Shown here piece after piece: positions 28,275-37,539 of a stretch of DNA of 64,000 bases; within the stretch, counting starts at the first letter, position 1; every line of letters begins with the position of its first letter. The stretch lies in contig NZ_LMHM01000017.1 in assembly GCF_001427785.1 (NCBI RefSeq), positions 245,925 to 309,924 on the forward strand, in the 5' to 3' direction. The DNA is from Lysobacter sp. Root690. GTDB taxonomy: Bacteria > Pseudomonadota > Gammaproteobacteria > Xanthomonadales > Xanthomonadaceae. Under the pieces are notes generated by a model. The model saw nothing but the letters and a program-made list of their open reading frames with translations, was not told where the DNA came from and searched no databases. The position numbers were made by a program, and so were the translations under genes.

Positions 28275-28760
28275 ATGATCGACCAGCGGCCCGACACTGC
28301 GACCTTGTTGCGCCACGCGCTGGACGCCATCCAGGGCGCGCGCGACGTCGAGGCCGTGCGTCTGCTCAAGACCGTGCTCGAGCGCGAGCCCGACAACCTG
28401 CACGCGCAGTACCTGCTGGCGATCCAGCACGCCCAGCTCGGCCTGTTCGAACGCGCCGAGGAGCGCCTGCGCGCATTGTTGACGGTGGTGCCGGAGTTCG
28501 TGGTCGCGCGCTTCCAGCTGGCTCAGTTGCTGGTGATGCGCGGCACCGCCAAGGACGCGCGCGAATGGCTGCAGCCGGTGCTGGTCCAGGCCGATCCGCT
28601 CGGCGCTTACGCGCGCGGCCTGCTCGCCGCGGCCGAGGGCGACCGCGATGGCGCCTGCGCGACGATCGAGGCGGCCTTGCGCCTGCCGCAGCCGGTGCCG
28701 GTGCTGGCCGACGATATGCGCCGCTTGTGCGGGCAATTGCGCGACAGCGCGGTGGCTTGA
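28275..28760 (+). CDS. TPR-repeat protein (161 aa)
   Basis: Cytoplasmic all-helical protein with about three tetratricopeptide-like repeats: ARDVEAVRLLKTVLEREPDN, LHAQYLLAIQHAQLGLFERA and VARFQLAQLLVMRGTAKDAR. This makes it a small scaffold with no catalytic domain. No signal peptide. The start is uncertain: the ATG at 28275 begins the repeat-forming region, while an in-frame ATG at 28227 adds 16 unconserved residues; neither has a strong ribosome site. Codon usage is typical of the window. Confidence 0.75.
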   Translation: MIDQRPDTATLLRHALDAIQGARDVEAVRLLKTVLEREPDNLHAQYLLAIQHAQLGLFERAEERLRALLTVVPEFVVARFQLAQLLVMRGTAKDAREWLQPVLVQADPLGAYARGLLAAAEGDRDGACATIEAALRLPQPVPVLADDMRRLCGQLRDSAVA

Positions 28761-28788
28761 GGTCGGTGGGGCGAGCCCGGTGAGTCCG

Positions 28789-28836
28789 GGTGATCTGAGT
28801 GGAGAGCGTCGGGGCTGAAGCCCATCCCACAAAAAA
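28789..28836 (-). repeat. GGGGCTTCAGCCCC-type extragenic repeat (reverse copy)
   Basis: Contains GGTGATCTGAGT, then GGAGAGCGTCGGGGCTGAAG and CCCATCCCAC. It pairs with the forward copy at 28979-29017 to form a long-range inverted pair in the gap 28761-29023. Confidence 0.75.
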
Positions 28837-28978
28837 CTTCGCAGCCACGCGGCTGACTGTGGGATGGACGCGGTTGCGGACGATTGATGCCGATGCTTTT
28901 CAGTAAAGCCGCGCGGGTGGCCGACCCACCAACGCAGCGGGCAGTACCGACCCGACAGGCGAAGCAACGAGGTCTCTT

Positions 28979-29017
28979 GAGGGGCTTCAGCCCCGACGCC
29001 TTCCGCTCAGGTCGCCG
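28979..29017 (+). repeat. GGGGCTTCAGCCCC-type extragenic repeat (forward copy)
   Basis: GAGGGGCTTCAGCCCCGACG followed by CCTTCCGCTCAGGTCGCC, ending a few bases before the DUF3297 stop. It is the inverse of the copy at 28789-28836. Confidence 0.75.
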
Positions 29018-29023
29018 CGTCGC

Positions 29024-29284
29024 TTACTTGCTGTCGGCGTCCGGCGCCGGCGACAGATACCAGGCTTCTACCTGGCCCTTGTGCTTCATGGTCATCGCAT
29101 TGCCGCGACGGTCGAGCGACTTGCCGACCGGCAACCGCACCCAGCCTTCGCTGATGCAGTATTCCTCGACATTGGTGCGCTCCACGCCGTTGAAGCGGAT
29201 GCCGATGCCGCGTTCGACCACGGACGGATCGAAGAACGGGCTGCGGGGATCGTTGGAGACGCGGTCGGGCGGGGTATCGGTCAT
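29024..29284 (-). CDS. DUF3297 family protein (86 aa)
   Basis: Small cytoplasmic protein matching DUF3297 throughout. Family features are TPPDRVSNDPRSPFFDP, then RGIGIRFNGVERTNVEEYC, SEGWVRLPVGKSLDRRGN and a C-terminal KHKGQVEAWY. Function unknown; the family is widespread in proteobacteria as a single-domain protein. The ATG at 29284 begins the conserved region and has an AAGAG upstream. It is monocistronic and divergent from the SIMPL gene. Confidence 0.9.
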   Translation of the reverse strand: MTDTPPDRVSNDPRSPFFDPSVVERGIGIRFNGVERTNVEEYCISEGWVRLPVGKSLDRRGNAMTMKHKGQVEAWYLSPAPDADSK

Positions 29285-29496
29285 GACGGGACTCTTGAGG
29301 CGGACGTACGAAAGGGCCGCGGGCGCGACAGCGGCCGGGCGGCGCCTAGGATACGCGCGCCGGGCGGTGCGGCCCAGTGCGGGCGGGCTCGGGCCGACCG
29401 CGGACGAGCGTTGAATGCCCGCGATTCGCCGGTGCGCATCGACAGCGGCCCGCGACGGCAGCAGAATCCGGCCATCGCCCGCGCCCGGAGTCGCCG

Positions 29497-30207
29497 ATGA
29501 ATTACCTGGGCTTGCCCTTGCTCGCGGCCATGCTGTGGCTGTCGCCGCCGGCACGCGCGCAGGGCGTCGACGGCGGCCGTTTCCATGTTGCCGGATTTGG
29601 CCGCGTCGCCTATCAGCCGAACCTGTTCGAACTGTCGTTCGCGGTGGTCAGCGATGCCGCCGATGCGAGCGTCGCCCTGCGACAGCATCAACCCGTCGTG
29701 GCCGCGGTGCGGCAGGTAGTGCAGGCGCATCGCGGCGAATTGAGCGAACTGTCGGTCGACGCGCCGCGCCTGACCACGCGCAGCGGCGATGAGAGCGGGG
29801 CGGGCTATCGCTACTCGACCCGGTTCGTGCTGCGGGTGCGCGGCGACGATGCCCTGGCGCTGTTGCAACAGCAACTCAGCCAGGCCGGGGTCGCCGAATT
29901 CGAAAGCCTGCGTCCCTTGTCCGATCGCCTGCCCGAGTACGCCGACAAGGCGCGGCGCCTGGCCTTGCAGGATGCCAAGCGCAAGGCCGCGCTCATCGCC
30001 GCGGAACTGGGCTGGACGCTGGACGCGGCCACCGCGGTCAAGTTCGAGGACGATCGGCCGTGGTGGACGCCGCAGACGCCGACCGCGCGGCAGTACGGCG
30101 CGCGCGCCTACAACTACGCGGCCGAGGCGCCGGCGCAGACGGGCGAGGTGACCGCGCAGGTCGATGTGGAGTATCGGTATTCGCGCTCGGGCGTCCCGGT
30201 GCGTTGA
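29497..30207 (+). CDS. SIMPL domain (DUF541) periplasmic protein (236 aa)
   Basis: A signal peptide (residues 1-21, ending ARAQ) is followed by a single SIMPL/DUF541 domain, starting with the GFGRVAYQPN and FELSFAVVSDAADASVAL strands and continuing through YRYSTRFVLRV to the helix YADKARRLALQDAKRKAALIAA. Family members (for example BP26 and YggE) are periplasmic or outer-membrane-associated oligomers linked to oxidative stress. The ATG at 29497 has a CGGAG ribosome site and begins the signal peptide, so the 40 upstream in-frame residues are rejected. Confidence 0.9.
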   Translation: MNYLGLPLLAAMLWLSPPARAQGVDGGRFHVAGFGRVAYQPNLFELSFAVVSDAADASVALRQHQPVVAAVRQVVQAHRGELSELSVDAPRLTTRSGDESGAGYRYSTRFVLRVRGDDALALLQQQLSQAGVAEFESLRPLSDRLPEYADKARRLALQDAKRKAALIAAELGWTLDAATAVKFEDDRPWWTPQTPTARQYGARAYNYAAEAPAQTGEVTAQVDVEYRYSRSGVPVR

Positions 30208-30274
30208 TGAGGGCGGTGCTGGCAGTTACGGCCGTCGTCGGAAGCGCGCTGCCCGGCCGGCGTGGTGATCATCG

Positions 30275-30321
30275 CGATCGGAGAGCAAAGCGTTGGGGCT
30301 GAAGCCCCTCCCACAAAAGAC
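30275..30321 (-). repeat. GGGGCTTCAGCCCC-type extragenic repeat (reverse copy)
   Basis: Runs CGATCGGAGAGCAAAGCGTT then GGGGCTGAAGCCCCTCCCAC and AAAAG. The palindrome GGGGCTGAAGCCCC is intact. With the copy at 30487 it brackets most of the 440-bp gap before the lactonase gene; nothing else is recognised there. Confidence 0.8.
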
Positions 30322-30486
30322 TCAATGCCTCTGCGCCGACTTGTTGGGGCAACGGGTTACTGCCGACTTGGCAGGACGACGCCTGACTGGTTGCTGCCGA
30401 TTCGTTTCGGCCGGGCTGAGCGCACGCGCACAGCCAGTGACCGTGGCGAAATCACCCGCACACCGCACACCAGCGAATCGACGGGG

Positions 30487-30533
30487 TCTTTTGTGGGAGG
30501 GGCTGCAGCCCCGACGCTGTGCGCTCAGATCGC
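30487..30533 (+). repeat. GGGGCTTCAGCCCC-type extragenic repeat (forward copy)
   Basis: CTTTTGTGGGAGGGGCTGCA then GCCCCGACGCTGTGCGCTCA and GATCGCC; the inverse of the copy at 30275-30321. One base of the palindrome centre differs (CTGCAG instead of CTTCAG). Confidence 0.8.
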
Positions 30534-30647
30534 CGCGATCTGGACACCCACGCGCCCCGACCACCGCGCATTTCCGACCCAAGCGGCTTGGCTATTGCCC
30601 CCATCTGCTCCAGGATCGACCCTCGCGCCGCCGCGCCGGAGAACCCG

Positions 30648-31832
30648 ATGAACCCGCGATCCATCCTGCTTGCCTGGAGTCTGCTCATGACCTCGATCCT
30701 CGCCACGGCCGATGCCGCTCCGCGCACCGCCGAGGGATCGGCCGAACTGCTGGTCGGTTGCTACACCGGCGCGAGCTGCAAGGGCATCGGCCGTTATCGC
30801 TTCGATCAGGCGAGCGGACAGATCCAGGCGCAGCCGCTGGAAGTGATCGAAACCGACAATCCGTCCTGGGTGACGTTGTCGGCGGACGCACGCAGGCTGT
30901 TCGCGGTCAACGAGAACGGCCCGGCCTCGGCCGATCCGGTCGGACGCGCGAGCAGCTTCGCCCTGGCGCGCGGGCCGGCGTCGTCGCGTCGCCTGTCGCA
31001 GGCCAACAGCCTCGGCGACGATCCCGCGCACGCATCGGTCAGTCGCGACGGCCGCTACCTGTTCGTCGCCAATTACTCGGGCGCGCAATCGCCGGGCGGA
31101 ACCTTGACGGTGTTGCCGATCGACCGCGAAGGCCGCTTGCACAGCGGCGTGCAGGTGCTGAGCCATCGCGCCAGCCAGGCCGATCGCGAGCGTCAGCTCG
31201 GGCCGCATGTGCACGCGGTCGTGCCCGCGCCCGACGGCCGCTACGTGCTGGCCGCCGACCTGGGCGCCGACAAGGTGTATGTGTACCGCTACGATCCGGC
31301 CCGCAGCGCCGAACGGCCGTTGCTCGCCGCGACGACCGCGTCGGTGGACCTGCCGCCGGGCAGCGGACCGCGTCATCTTCTGTTCGACGCCTCCGGGCGG
31401 CATGCGTATCTGACCCTGGAAATGACCGGTGAGTTGGTCGTGTTCGACTACGACGACGGCCGCTTGCAGCCGGTGCAGACCGTGGCGATGGACCCGGGCC
31501 GGCGCGACGGCAACGCCGCCGCGGCCCTGCACCTGTCGGGCGACGGTCGTTTTCTGTATGCGAGCAACCGCGGCGATGACAACCACATCGCGGTGTACGA
31601 GGTCGACGCCGCCAATGGAACGCTCACCGCCGTGCAGCGCCGCAGCACCGAAGGCCGAGGCCCGCGCGAATTCGCGCTGTCGCCCGATGGCCGGCACGTG
31701 GTGGTGGCTAATCAGCACAGCAATACGCTGGTGGTGATCGAGCGCGACCCGCGCAGCGGCCGATTGGGCGACACGGTGCAGACGATGACGGCGGTGTCGC
31801 CGTCAGATGTGAAGTTTGTGTCGGTGGAGTAA
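30648..31832 (+). CDS. exported lactonase family protein (seven-bladed beta-propeller, 394 aa)
   Basis: A signal peptide (about 1-23) is followed by a 6-phosphogluconolactonase-type (Pgl, COG2706) propeller. Conserved blades are visible: NPSWVTLSADARRLFAVNEN, HASVSRDGRYLFVANYSG, the catalytic-site strand with QLGPHVHAVVPAPDGRYVLA and DLGADKVYVYRYD, and GRGPREFALSPDGRHVVVAN with QHSNT. Cytoplasmic relatives hydrolyse 6-phosphogluconolactone or other lactones. Export here suggests a different lactone or carboxymuconate-type substrate. The ATG at 30648 has CGGAGAA upstream. Specificity unknown. Confidence 0.88.
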   Translation: MNPRSILLAWSLLMTSILATADAAPRTAEGSAELLVGCYTGASCKGIGRYRFDQASGQIQAQPLEVIETDNPSWVTLSADARRLFAVNENGPASADPVGRASSFALARGPASSRRLSQANSLGDDPAHASVSRDGRYLFVANYSGAQSPGGTLTVLPIDREGRLHSGVQVLSHRASQADRERQLGPHVHAVVPAPDGRYVLAADLGADKVYVYRYDPARSAERPLLAATTASVDLPPGSGPRHLLFDASGRHAYLTLEMTGELVVFDYDDGRLQPVQTVAMDPGRRDGNAAAALHLSGDGRFLYASNRGDDNHIAVYEVDAANGTLTAVQRRSTEGRGPREFALSPDGRHVVVANQHSNTLVVIERDPRSGRLGDTVQTMTAVSPSDVKFVSVE

Positions 31833-31882
31833 AGCGTCATCAGATCGTTTGAACCGCAACTGCAACCGCAACCCCCGAGCCC

Positions 31883-31924
31883 GTCATCCCCGCGAAGGCG
31901 GGGATCCAGAGACTTCAGCGTCAT
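31883..31924 (+). repeat. solo 42-bp arm of the CATTCCCGCG palindromic element
   Basis: GTCATCCCCGCGAAGGCGGG followed by GATCCAGAGACTTCAGCGTC and AT. An exact 42-bp copy occurs in reverse at 51643-51684, about 20 kb away. Confidence 0.85.
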
Positions 31925-31935
31925 CTCTCAAGTTC

Positions 31936-32085
31936 GTCATTCCCGCGAACGCGGGCTCCGCTTTACTTCGGCGGAGCCGAAAATCCAGCGACTTTCTTCC
32001 CAAAGACTTCATGCGTTCTCGCACGAAAGTCCCTGGATTTTCGGCTCCGCCGAAGTAAAGCGGAGCCCGCCTTCGCGGGAATGAC
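31936..32085 (+). repeat. full palindromic element with extended arms (150 bp)
   Basis: Ends are GTCATTCCCGCG and CGCGGGAATGAC. Inside, a perfect 37-bp inverted repeat (31951-31987 with 32034-32070) carries CTCCGCTTTACTTCGGCGGAG-type extensions in both arms. The asymmetric centre holds GCGTTCTCGCACGAAAGTCC. No coding capacity, so it is probably a non-autonomous element moved by functions elsewhere. The rest of 31833-32515 holds only related fragments, including a degenerate one at about 32110-32150. Confidence 0.85.
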
Positions 32086-32189
32086 GAATCGAAGATGACT
32101 CTGAAGGTGCTGGACATTCGGCTCCTCCAAAGTAGAGGGAGCCGCTTCAAGTCGCCATCACGAAGTCTTAAACGCCATCCCACCAGAAC

Positions 32190-32227
32190 GTCATTCCCGC
32201 GAAGGCGGGAATCCAGAAACTTCAGCG
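32190..32227 (+). repeat. solo arm of the CATTCCCGCG element
   Basis: GTCATTCCCGCGAAGGCGGG followed by AATCCAGAAACTTCAGCG; the same arm as at 31883 with a few substitutions. Confidence 0.75.
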
Positions 32228-32242
32228 CAATCCTTCCGGGCC

Positions 32243-32340
32243 GTCATTCCCGCGAACGCGGGAATCTAGCGACTTTCTGCCCCAAGACTTCAAGCGTTCT
32301 CGCACGATAGTCCCTGGATTCCCGCCTTCGCGGGAATGAC
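32243..32340 (+). repeat. full palindromic element, short-armed (98 bp)
   Basis: Same ends and centre as the copy at 31936 but without the CTCCGC...GCGGAG extensions: each arm reads GTCATTCCCGCG-N-CGCGGGAAT directly. The centre again contains CAAGACTTCAAGCGTTCTCG followed by CACGATAGTCC. Confidence 0.85.
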
Positions 32341-32515
32341 GACATGCAAGTGCGCAATGACGTGAGCGATACGCATCCAGCGCATTTCGATCCGTCCGAC
32401 TAAATTTCACCCAACACCCAACACGCTATCCCACAACGCACCATCCCACCCATCCCCTTGAGCCCCCGCACCCATTGGCGTGCAATGCCCGCCTATCCCC
32501 CATCAGGAGTGCGGC

Positions 32516-33544
<1,029 letters not shown>

Positions 33545-33592
33545 TCGCGGAATGCTTGCTGCGGGAAGGTTCGCTGCGCGAGGGCTGCGTGG

Positions 33593-33645
33593 CGATCCGA
33601 GACGAGCGGGTCGGCGCTGAAGTCCCACCCACCCAAAACAGGCTT
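33593..33645 (-). repeat. degenerate GGGGCTTCAGCCCC-type repeat (reverse copy)
   Basis: GATCCGAGACGAGCGGGTCG then GCGCTGAAGTCCCACCCACC; recognisable but with several substitutions in the palindrome. It is the only clear feature in the 302-bp gap 33545-33846, and has no partner copy nearby. Confidence 0.55.
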
Positions 33646-33846
33646 CGTCAGCTGCGCCGAGGGTGGTGGGAGCAGGGGGCGGGCCCGATGCGCTCCAGCG
33701 AGATCGGCGCGTGCGCGCAAGCGGCTTTGACGCCGTTACCCGCGCGCGTCGACACTGTGCGTCCTTCTGGATCAGGGATGACCCATGCCGCGCCGCCCAC
33801 ACGCGCTGTGTCGACACCACACCGGTTCGTCCGCACGCACGCGCAT

Positions 33847-35007
33847 ATGCACCTGACGATTCTCGAACACGACGACGAACTGATCGTCCGCCGCAACCCC
33901 TGGCTGGCCACGTTGGGGATCGTCGCGTTGAGTGCGCTGTTGATACTGAGCGCTCCCCTTCTGATCGGGCTGAACGAAGCCTATGGCGCCGGTACCTTCC
34001 TGCACCGCGTGCGCAGGCAGGGCGCACTCGATGTGCTGCTGATGCTGTCGATGTATTCGCTGGTATGCGCGTTGGGTGTCGCCATGCTGTTGCAGGCGCG
34101 ACTGCGGCTGGAACTGCGGTTCGCGCTCCAGGCCGGTCGCTGCGAGTGCGTCGGCTGGGATGTGTTCGGCCGACGCCGGTTGCAGCGCAGCGTGACCTTC
34201 GCAACGCCGCGAGCGGTGCAGGTGCGTCATTGGAGCGGCAAGGGACCATTTCGCCGGACCGGCCTGACCCTGATCGATATGGACGGCCGCGAACACGCCA
34301 TCACCGACGAGGAGTTCGCGTTGCCGCAGTGGACCGGCGAGACGCATCGTCTGCACGAACGTGTGCGACGTTACCTCGGGCTGGACGCGACGGTCGGCAG
34401 AACGCGGGCCGGCGCGTCGATCGCGGCGGCGCGCGCGGCCGCCGCCAAAGCCACGAAGACCGCCGCGGTCGCGCCAGAACCCACGCCGGAACCGACCCCA
34501 ATCCGCGAAAAGAAAGTCCGCCGCAGCGAACGCATCCGTCGCGAGCGTGAGCGCGTTCGCGCCGAGCGCGAGCGCCGACGTGCCGGTGCTGCCAACGGTC
34601 ATCACGACGACGATCGCGTTGCAACCCCGCCGCGGCCCCGGCCATCGCAACGCCCGCCCGCCGCGCCCGCGCGCGAACCGGAACCTCGCGAACCCGTCCG
34701 CGCTGCCGCCGCGCCGCCGAGCGTCGGAACGCGTATCGCCGGCGCTCTGTTTGGCGCGTTCTTCGGTTTGCTCGGCGTGAGCATCGCGCGCGATATGTTC
34801 GGCGCGCTGACCACCGGCGCGCTGTACATGGGCCGAACGCGCTTTGGGTCGTCCAGTACGCTTTTGCTGTTTTCCGACGCGCCTTTCTGGTTCTCGTTCG
34901 CGGTGTTATGCCGTGGCGTGCTCGTGCTGCTGTGCCTCGGCCTGGTCTGCGGCGGTCTCAAGATGATGTTCGTCGGTCCCGACGATAGGCGCGCGCGCCG
35001 ACGCTGA
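33847..35007 (+). CDS. membrane protein with Arg/Glu-rich central region (386 aa)
   Basis: Unrecognised integral membrane protein. Two N-terminal spans lie at about residues 18-43 and 60-83, and a folded soluble segment covers about 84-190. A long low-complexity region (about 195-300) contains alternating Arg/Glu (RSERIRRERERVRAERERRR) and Pro-rich parts. Two further spans occur near 300-320 and 350-375. The charged stretch may be a coiled coil or nucleic-acid-contacting helix. The start is uncertain: the ATG at 33847 begins the conserved-looking part, while an in-frame ATG at 33778 has a weak AGGG before it. A strong bidirectional terminator follows. Confidence 0.75.
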   Translation: MHLTILEHDDELIVRRNPWLATLGIVALSALLILSAPLLIGLNEAYGAGTFLHRVRRQGALDVLLMLSMYSLVCALGVAMLLQARLRLELRFALQAGRCECVGWDVFGRRRLQRSVTFATPRAVQVRHWSGKGPFRRTGLTLIDMDGREHAITDEEFALPQWTGETHRLHERVRRYLGLDATVGRTRAGASIAAARAAAAKATKTAAVAPEPTPEPTPIREKKVRRSERIRRERERVRAERERRRAGAANGHHDDDRVATPPRPRPSQRPPAAPAREPEPREPVRAAAAPPSVGTRIAGALFGAFFGLLGVSIARDMFGALTTGALYMGRTRFGSSSTLLLFSDAPFWFSFAVLCRGVLVLLCLGLVCGGLKMMFVGPDDRRARRR

Positions 35008-35036
35008 ATCCTCGCGCGCGCGGCCGACGCAAACGA

Positions 35037-35061
35037 AAACGCCCGGCCAGGCCGGGCGTTT
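35037..35061. terminator. bidirectional rho-independent terminator
   Basis: AAACGCCCGGC and GCCGGGCGTTT pair across CAG, with A-rich and T-rich edges. It sits between the convergent membrane-protein gene and the 708-aa gene. Confidence 0.85.
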
Positions 35062-35088
35062 GCGCAAGCATCGCGAGCAGCGCGATCC

Positions 35089-37215
35089 TCAGCCGGCATC
35101 CTTCATCGTGAAGGTGCCCGGCAGCGCGGTATTGCGTTGGTCGCCCCACATCATCATCGTGACGAAATCCTCGCAGCCGGCCTGGCCGCTGCGCGAGATC
35201 GCGGCGAACACGTCGTCGGGGGTCTTGGCGATCGCGATCTGCTCGGTCAGGTCGTTCGGGAACGGGGTGATGCGGCCGGCATCCAGGTCCTTCAGGCGTT
35301 CGCCGCCATGTTCGTCGCCGCCCAGGTTGCCCACGCTCTCGCGGGCGCGATCGCGCAGCGACATCAGGTCCTTGTCGGTGAACTCGAACTGCAGGTGCTG
35401 CTCGCCGTCGAACTTCTTGTTGAGTTCGCCCGGACGATAGGACGAGTTGAAGTACGAAGCCGCGACATCGCTGGTGTTGGACAGCACCAGGGTCCACTCG
35501 GTGGAATCCTTGACCGGCTTGCCATCGGCGCCGACCTGGAACTGCACCTCGGTGGTCTGGTCCGCGCCCTGGTAGCTGTTGGTCTGGTCGATGCTGCCGT
35601 CCTGCCAGACGTTGCGGGTGATGGTGAGCTGGCTGCTGTTGCCCACGCCGAGCGAGACCGGGCCGAGGTCGATGCCCAGGCGCGCGGCGTGTTCGGCATT
35701 GAAGACTTCGGTCGTGCCCGAGCGCTGCACGCCCGGCGGATTCCAGTCGGGAATCTTGCCGCCGCTCATGAAGGTCTGGTACGCCTGCTGGCCTTCCTCG
35801 GTCGACAGATCGATGCGCGCGGTCTGCAGCGAACGGTTCTCCATGCTGGTTTCCACGCTCAGGCCGATCGACGCGGTGCCGACCTTGCCCAGGCCGAACA
35901 TGGTCGCGTTCTCGACCGTTTCCATCGGACCGGCGTAGACCTCGACCACCGAGCCTTCCATCTTGCGCACGCCGAAACCGGCGCCGTCGAGTTCGGTGTG
36001 GGTGCCGCCGATGCCGCCGTACATCTTGTAGTTGATGGCGAAGTCCGAACCGGTGAGGTTCTGCCCGCGCATCAGCACCGAGGTGCCTTCGGGCATCGCC
36101 TGCGGATCGAGCGGATTGGGCATCGCGCTCATGTCGCCGGCATCGAGCTTGGCGCCCTGCTGCGGGGTGACCGTGGCTTCGTAGCTCAGACGAGTGCCTT
36201 CGAACCCGACCAGATGGCCCGAGACCGGCAGGCCCTTGACCACGTTGCGCAGCAGCGGCGAGCTTTCGACCATCTGCTTGGTCTCGTCGGAGACCTGACG
36301 CAGCAGGGTGGCGGCCTTGTACAGGTGATTGAGCGGGGTCTTGCCCACGTCGAGGCCGGCTTCGCCGCGCACTTCCACCGAGGCCTTGAACTGCTGGGTC
36401 TCCTTGAAGTCCACGCCGGTCTGCACGTCCGACAATTCGACCTTGCCCTCGACCACCACGTCGGCGCCGACCCGGGCCGGGATGAACGACGGTGTGCTGA
36501 CGCCGGCGACCGGCGCGGTGTAAGTGACCGCGGTTCCGGGATTGATTGCGTACGACAGCACGTCCTGCGGCAACGCGCCGAGCAGTTCGTAGCCCGAGGC
36601 GATCTGCTGCGGGGTCGGATTCTCCGGCAGCTTGACCCCAAGCGTATCGAGCGCGGTGCGCACGCTGTCGAGCTTGAGGTTGGACACCGCGCTCGGATCG
36701 GCCTGGGTGCTCTGATTGGTCAGATAGCTCGGCACCTGGGTCGGCTTGTCGGTCGCCTCGGTGACGATGCGCTGCAATTCCTTGACGTAGGGATTGCTGT
36801 TGAACGCGTTGCGCGACTCCTGGTACTCCATGTTCGCGGTGGCGCCGTTGAGGCCGCTGTTGCGGAAGTCCTCGAGCTTGGGCTCCATCCGGTCGAGCGC
36901 GGCCTGCGCGTCCTCGCGGCGCGCGGTGGTGAACTGCTCCACCCGCGGCTTGTAGATCGAATCGAACACCGGGCCGGGCATGCCGTTCAGATCGTCGCTC
37001 TTCGGCAGCGGCTGGGCGTTGATCGAGGCGACCGCGTCCTGCGGGGTCTGCGCATCGGCCGGCTTGGCCGGCGGTGGAGCCGGCGGCGGCGTGGGGTCGG
37101 CGGCAGGTTCGGCCTGCACCTGCGGCGGCTTGGCGGCCGCATCGCGGATCGCCTGCTGATCCTCCGGCGGGAGGTTCTTGTAGACCTGCCAGCTGACGCC
37201 ACCGATTCCGCTCAT
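35089..37215 (-). CDS. unrecognised 708-aa protein without signal peptide
   Basis: No family recognised. The N-terminal 30 residues contain WQVYKNLPPEDQQAIRDAAA, then a Pro/Ala-rich disordered linker (about 33-58). Next come a helical region with DAQAALDRMEPKLEDFRNSG (about 100-170), a region rich in beta strands (230-560; PARVGADVVVEGKVELSDVQ) and a C-terminal domain (600-708) with one Cys (GQAGCEDF). No transmembrane segment or export signal is visible, yet the beta-rich composition with many Asn/Thr/Ser resembles surface or secreted proteins. It could leave the cell by a non-Sec route, or be cytoplasmic. Strong GAGGAAG ribosome site; monocistronic; divergent from the amidase at 37540. Codon use is typical, so the gene is real. 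Confidence 0.8.
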   Translation of the reverse strand: MSGIGGVSWQVYKNLPPEDQQAIRDAAAKPPQVQAEPAADPTPPPAPPPAKPADAQTPQDAVASINAQPLPKSDDLNGMPGPVFDSIYKPRVEQFTTARREDAQAALDRMEPKLEDFRNSGLNGATANMEYQESRNAFNSNPYVKELQRIVTEATDKPTQVPSYLTNQSTQADPSAVSNLKLDSVRTALDTLGVKLPENPTPQQIASGYELLGALPQDVLSYAINPGTAVTYTAPVAGVSTPSFIPARVGADVVVEGKVELSDVQTGVDFKETQQFKASVEVRGEAGLDVGKTPLNHLYKAATLLRQVSDETKQMVESSPLLRNVVKGLPVSGHLVGFEGTRLSYEATVTPQQGAKLDAGDMSAMPNPLDPQAMPEGTSVLMRGQNLTGSDFAINYKMYGGIGGTHTELDGAGFGVRKMEGSVVEVYAGPMETVENATMFGLGKVGTASIGLSVETSMENRSLQTARIDLSTEEGQQAYQTFMSGGKIPDWNPPGVQRSGTTEVFNAEHAARLGIDLGPVSLGVGNSSQLTITRNVWQDGSIDQTNSYQGADQTTEVQFQVGADGKPVKDSTEWTLVLSNTSDVAASYFNSSYRPGELNKKFDGEQHLQFEFTDKDLMSLRDRARESVGNLGGDEHGGERLKDLDAGRITPFPNDLTEQIAIAKTPDDVFAAISRSGQAGCEDFVTMMMWGDQRNTALPGTFTMKDAG

Positions 37216-37539
37216 CTCGTTTCTTCCTCAAGTCGTCGTTTTCGCACGCGCGGTGCGATGTAAGCGCTAGACGATAAGCAAGCCGGGGCCGCCGGGGAAC
37301 TGGGGCGAACCCGAGTATGAACAGGGTGAACGCGACGATTTTGGCGCAGCGCACCACGCCCACAGGGCCGCGGCGGGCGGTTTGGGTGTCGGTATTGGCC
37401 GTGTGGCGCAATCGTGAAGTGATCGCAGTCGCGGATCGGAAATCGCCCTACAAAAACCGGACCTGACAGCACTTGCCGGTCGGACAAATGCAGTACAAGA
37501 GCCCCGCGGGAATTATTAATTCTTATGGGGAGATTTGAT
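37216..37539. other. 324-bp divergent promoter region
   Basis: Lies between the 708-aa gene (minus) and the amidase gene (plus), so it must hold both promoters. It is less GC-rich near 37500-37535 (AATTATTAATTCTTAT, just before the amidase ribosome site). I could not assign -35/-10 boxes with confidence. Confidence 0.4.

Noticed and set aside
31833..32515. Integron or attC-like sites in the palindrome cluster
   Set aside because: Repeats share full-length element ends and centre and carry no cassette genes or integrase; they are dispersed palindromic elements.
35137..37263. 708-codon plus-strand frame opposite the orphan protein
   Set aside because: Its length equals that of the real gene by wobble coincidence; its translation is His/Arg/Gly-rich with no protein-like pattern, and it lacks a ribosome site.
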